A stretch of 64,000 nucleotides of DNA from Dyadobacter luteus (lineage in GTDB: Bacteria; Bacteroidota; Bacteroidia; Cytophagales; Spirosomataceae), in assembly GCF_003383615.1 (NCBI RefSeq), contig NZ_QNUL01000019.1:62001-126000 (forward strand). Direction: 5' to 3'. Of this stretch, positions 61,100-64,000 are shown piece after piece. Every line of letters begins with the position of its first letter. Position 1 is the stretch's first letter. The position numbers and the translations under genes are program-made. Below the pieces are notes generated by a model that was given only the letters and a program-made list of their open reading frames with translations, was not told the origin of the DNA and made no database searches.

Positions 61100-61179
61100 G
61101 GGTTCCAGACCACCGAGCAGGATGACTCTATTTTTTGTATTTTAGTAAAAACTTTATGAATTCATCCAAACCAGAACCA

Positions 61180-61443
61180 ATGCCTGAGATATCACGTTTT
61201 TTCGGAATAATAGTTTATATGTATTTCAAAGATCATTTGCCACCGCATTTTCATGTTGAGTATAATGGTCAGGAAGCGCAATTTTCAATTGAGACAGGAA
61301 ATATAATTGTTGGAGACTTACCAAGAAAACAAACCCGGTTGATTCAAGCTTGGGTAGAACTTTACAGGGAAGACTTGTATAATAATTATGAAGAATCCCA
61401 AAAAGACAATGGACATTTGAGAAAGATAAAGCCATTACAATAA
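61180..61443 (+). CDS. DUF4160 domain protein
   Basis: An 87-residue cytosolic protein with the DUF4160 signature: PEISRFFGIIVYMYFKDH, then LPPHFHVEYNGQEAQFSIET, then GDLPRKQTRLIQAWVELYRE. The HFH segment is the most conserved part. The ATG at 61180 begins the family-typical MPEISRF; an in-frame ATG at 61156 would add eight residues. Its stop overlaps the next start by one base. DUF4160 genes are commonly paired with DUF2442 genes, which has led to a toxin-antitoxin suggestion; no function is proven. Confidence 0.85.
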   Translation: MPEISRFFGIIVYMYFKDHLPPHFHVEYNGQEAQFSIETGNIIVGDLPRKQTRLIQAWVELYREDLYNNYEESQKDNGHLRKIKPLQ

Positions 61444-61742
61444 TGAATCCGAGAATCGAAAAAATCATCTCTATAGATCCTTTCATTATAAGGGCTTTAT
61501 GGACAGATAAACAAGTCAGGACTATCGACTTCGGAAGGTTTTTATCAGAATATTTTGATAAAGAGGAAAGCATTTTTCATAGAATATTGAATAAAAATGC
61601 TTTCCTGGGTGCCAAGACTGATGGCCGTACAATTTATTGGGAAGGAATTACTGAAATGGAGGACTATAACGGAGAAGTCATTTCAGCCCCTTTAGACTTT
61701 TGCCCGGACGTGCTTTTTGAACAGTCTGTATTGGAAGAGTAA
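61443..61742 (+). CDS. DUF2442 domain protein
   Basis: A 99-residue cytosolic acidic protein. The DUF2442 pattern is visible in RIEKIISIDPFIIRALWTD, then KQVRTIDFGRFLSEYF, then DGRTIYWEGI near residue 60. It is translationally coupled to the DUF4160 gene by a shared base. It ends directly before the convergent DUF1338 gene, with no gap. Together with DUF4160 it is a candidate two-gene module of toxin-antitoxin type (inference from pairing only). Confidence 0.85.
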   Translation: MNPRIEKIISIDPFIIRALWTDKQVRTIDFGRFLSEYFDKEESIFHRILNKNAFLGAKTDGRTIYWEGITEMEDYNGEVISAPLDFCPDVLFEQSVLEE

Positions 61743-62654
61743 TCACTTCGAGGTTTGTGTCGTATACGTGCTTTCAAAGATTTTATCTGCATTAGCAGCT
61801 TCAAATCCATCACGACGATGCTTCCTGGTAATCTGATCTTTATGTAGATCCTGAAACTCCGGTAAAATCTTCCGCTCTGCAAATTCTACATAAGAACCTG
61901 AAATCCGAAGTGTTTCTCCATCTGCAAATGAGGCATTAATCATTTCCGCCACAGTCGCACTTTGGATCAAGCCACCATCCGGACTCGTTTTGACCTTACC
62001 ACCCGAGGTATTAAGTTTTATGCCTATTCCCTCCAGAAACTGATTGAAATCGGCCACGGTATTATATCCTTCAGGCAGGTTATGTACACTAATCGTAAAA
62101 TGATTCAGATAATACCGATTGTAAATCACCCAGGCTGCATATTCACTTTCTTTGAGCAATGTCTGGTACTCAGCGACAGTCGGAGTTCTCCATAATGGTT
62201 TATGCAAAAAATGATCTACTTCTTCTCCGTTATCAAGATTGAGTGAATCAGCCGGATCAGTTTTTACTTCATCTGTATAGCTGCGGATAATACGCTGACT
62301 TTCTTCTGATAAATCACCCACGCGCAGTTCACTCACGAAAATGCGCGGGTCTGTTTCTCTGGGTGGACTATACCACCATGCATCCAGCTTTTTGCCCTCG
62401 AAATAATAATGATCACGTTTCTTGTAACCATAATGCAGGAATATTTTCTCAAAAGACTTAACTCCGAGATGGGGTAGACCCATGGTACGGAAGGCGATAT
62501 GGTCATTTTCAATGTCATTGCTGGTCGTGATCATGCCCGAAGTTACCATTGCATCCATAATCGTTTTCACATCAGGTACCCTTTCTGTATAGCGGCGCAT
62601 CAGTCCGTTCAATATTATATCCAGGGTTTTTAAGTTTTGTGATGAATTTTCCAT
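61743..62654 (-). CDS. DUF1338 family protein, 2-oxoadipate dioxygenase/decarboxylase-like
   Basis: A 303-residue cytosolic protein. The probable iron ligands are His52 in NDHIAFRTMG, a His in YYLNHFTISVHN near residue 205, and a Glu in SGSYVEFAERK near residue 262. This is the pattern of the HglS/YdcJ family, which decarboxylates 2-oxoadipate to 2-hydroxyglutarate in lysine breakdown. The Bacteroidota members are shorter than HglS (about 460 residues), so the activity may differ. The stop abuts the DUF2442 stop. No lysine catabolic gene is adjacent. Confidence 0.82.
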   Translation of the reverse strand: MENSSQNLKTLDIILNGLMRRYTERVPDVKTIMDAMVTSGMITTSNDIENDHIAFRTMGLPHLGVKSFEKIFLHYGYKKRDHYYFEGKKLDAWWYSPPRETDPRIFVSELRVGDLSEESQRIIRSYTDEVKTDPADSLNLDNGEEVDHFLHKPLWRTPTVAEYQTLLKESEYAAWVIYNRYYLNHFTISVHNLPEGYNTVADFNQFLEGIGIKLNTSGGKVKTSPDGGLIQSATVAEMINASFADGETLRISGSYVEFAERKILPEFQDLHKDQITRKHRRDGFEAANADKIFESTYTTQTSK

Positions 62655-62890
62655 AATTTAATATCTGGTTGATTATTAAATATTTATATCTGTTTTTGAT
62701 CGTGAAAGGATATAAATGCAGGTAGGATTTCTTTTGTACTGATTTAACCTGTTTGGTATTATATCTTTTCCAATCTCAATTGCTTATGATAAGATTGGAA
62801 AATGTGAGCTAAAAGAAAAATCTCTGCCAATAAATTTTATTTTTATAAATATATTGTGAAAAAATTTAATATAAATTAAGTCGTCATCCA

Positions 62891-64000
62891 ATGAAAAAGC
62901 AGATTTCCCTCCTGATAGCATTGTCGGCATTCTTCGGGATCATTGCTTTTTCATGCTTTCAAAAAACGGGTGTACTGAATAAGAAGTCAGGCGACGCGAT
63001 CAGCTACAATTTTGATGTGCGACCCATTCTTTCTGACAAATGTTTTGCCTGTCATGGTCCTGATGCTAATAAGCGTGAAGCGGGTTTAAGATTGGATCTT
63101 GCGGAAAGTGCCTATGCAAAGCTCAAAGATGGAAAAGGTGTAGCCATTTTCCCGGGGAAGCCTGAGCAGTCAGAAGTATATAAACGTATTACATCCGTTG
63201 ATCCGGACTATCAGATGCCCACCCCGGAATCACATCTGGGATTGCTCACAGTGAACGAAACAGGGATTATTAAAAACTGGATTGAGCAGGGTGCCAGGTA
63301 TGAGAAACACTGGGCATTTATAGCGCCGGTCAGTCCGAAAGTGCCGGAAGTGGATGGAGATTGGGCAAAGAATGAAATAGATCATTTTGTGCTCACAAAT
63401 ATGGAAAGCGAGGGTTTGAAACCTAATGATCAGGCAGACCAGAGCCAGTTGCTCAAAAGGTTATCTCTGGATCTGACAGGGTTACCTCCTTCACTTGAAC
63501 TTCAGAAGCAATTTGAAGGCAATAGAAGTGAAAAAGCGTATGAGCAAATAGTGGATCACTTGCTCAATCAAAAATCGTATGGAGAAAAAATGGCTGTTTA
63601 CTGGCTGGATCTGGCCCGGTATGCAGACTCGTACGGTTATCAGGATGATGAGGTCAGAACGCAATGGCCATGGCGCGACTGGCTGATTCATGCTTTTAAT
63701 AAAAATATGTCCTATGATCAGTTCCTGACCTGGCAGATTGCCGGCGATATGTTGCCGGGCGCAAGTAAAGAACAGATTCTGGCAACAGCTTTTTTTCGAA
63801 ATCATAAGTATACCGAAGAGGGCGGTGTGATTCCCGAAGAATATCGGATTGAATACAATATTGATAAGACCAAAACTTACAGTACCGGAGTGCTAGGATT
63901 GACCGTGGAATGTGCACAGTGTCATGATCATAAGTATGATCCCGTTTCCCAGGAAGACTATTACAGGTTGTTTGCTTTCTTCAACAATTCAAAGGAAGTG
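62891..64000 (+). CDS. Planctomycete-type cytochrome c/DUF1549 domain protein, 3' truncated by window edge
   Basis: The open frame runs from the ATG to the last base, 370 codons, with no stop. A signal peptide/lipoprotein signal ends near residue 22 (FSCF). A planctomycete-type cytochrome c domain (PSCyt1) follows, with the heme motif CFACHG near residue 52. The DUF1549 (PSCyt2) domain starts near residue 155 (EIDHFVLTNMESEGLKPN), contains KRLSLDLTGLPPS and WLDLARYADSYGYQDDE, and has CAQCHDHKYDP near residue 340. A DUF1553 domain is expected beyond the window. Related proteins are linked to polysaccharide use. The 236 bases upstream are AT-rich with nothing recognised. Confidence 0.9.
   Translation, partial: MKKQISLLIALSAFFGIIAFSCFQKTGVLNKKSGDAISYNFDVRPILSDKCFACHGPDANKREAGLRLDLAESAYAKLKDGKGVAIFPGKPEQSEVYKRITSVDPDYQMPTPESHLGLLTVNETGIIKNWIEQGARYEKHWAFIAPVSPKVPEVDGDWAKNEIDHFVLTNMESEGLKPNDQADQSQLLKRLSLDLTGLPPSLELQKQFEGNRSEKAYEQIVDHLLNQKSYGEKMAVYWLDLARYADSYGYQDDEVRTQWPWRDWLIHAFNKNMSYDQFLTWQIAGDMLPGASKEQILATAFFRNHKYTEEGGVIPEEYRIEYNIDKTKTYSTGVLGLTVECAQCHDHKYDPVSQEDYYRLFAFFNNSKEV

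Noticed and set aside
1-64000. CRISPR arrays, insertion sequences, prophage, integrase genes and att sites.
   Set aside because: No regularly spaced direct repeats, transposase or integrase motifs were seen anywhere in the window.

Overview
The window is a stretch of chromosome from a Bacteroidota bacterium, most likely a Cytophagales member of the Spirosomataceae type such as Dyadobacter (inference from gene content; no rRNA or marker search was possible). The evidence is a SusD-family lipoprotein, a TonB receptor paired with a DUF4249 lipoprotein, gliding lipoprotein GldB, DUF4293, DUF4295, DUF6089 and DUF1573 proteins, a fused SecDF, tandem-FKBP lipoproteins, and promoters of the Bacteroidota form (TTG, about 20 nt, TAnnTTTG). 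Genes are dense, both strands are used, and no tRNA, rRNA, IS element, prophage or CRISPR array was seen.

Layout. 0-7 kb: C-terminal part of a SusD protein, thiL, a lipoprotein, a cytochrome b5-like protein, a BadF-type sugar kinase, a two-component system, rpmB and folK. 7-17 kb: TonB receptor/DUF4249 pair, an exported P1 peptidase, an exported orphan, secDF and an amino acid permease. 17-30 kb: mostly minus strand, with lhgO, anmK, a PSP1/RicT protein, purD and recQ, then kdsD on plus, then DUF4293, rimO, a membrane protein, ftsY, DUF4295 and rpmG. 30-42 kb: cytochrome c lipoprotein, gatB, a TlpA-like thioredoxin, an SDR protein divergent from gldB, an isolated nuoH, an ABC exporter with an exported CGG-motif protein, two DUF6089 outer-membrane proteins, DUF2911 and a trypsin-like protease. 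42-51 kb: HAD phosphatase, ECF sigma factor with an overlapping small gene, nth, FKBP lipoprotein, and a minus-strand cluster of a fused 2-oxoacid dehydrogenase E1 with a PglC/PglD/PglE-like trio. 51-64 kb: DUF1573, lptD divergent from amidase and mlaD, acyl-CoA carboxylase beta, a two-hydrolase fusion, a DUF4160/DUF2442 pair, DUF1338, and the start of a planctomycete-type cytochrome protein that runs off the window.

The dominant theme is envelope biogenesis and nutrient uptake (SusD, TonB/DUF4249, SecDF, LptD, MlaD, amidase, AnmK, KdsD, GldB, Pgl-like enzymes), mixed with housekeeping genes. No large unknown system stands out. The most interesting loci are the sigma factor with its translationally overlapping small protein, the DUF4160/DUF2442 pair, the alternative hairpins upstream of rimO, the overlapping lptD/amidase promoters, the His-rich ABC exporter and the altered thiamine-diphosphate motif in the fused E1. 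Function calls are from reading the protein sequences without database searches; starts were adjusted where ORF limits used TTG or GTG codons upstream of a better start.
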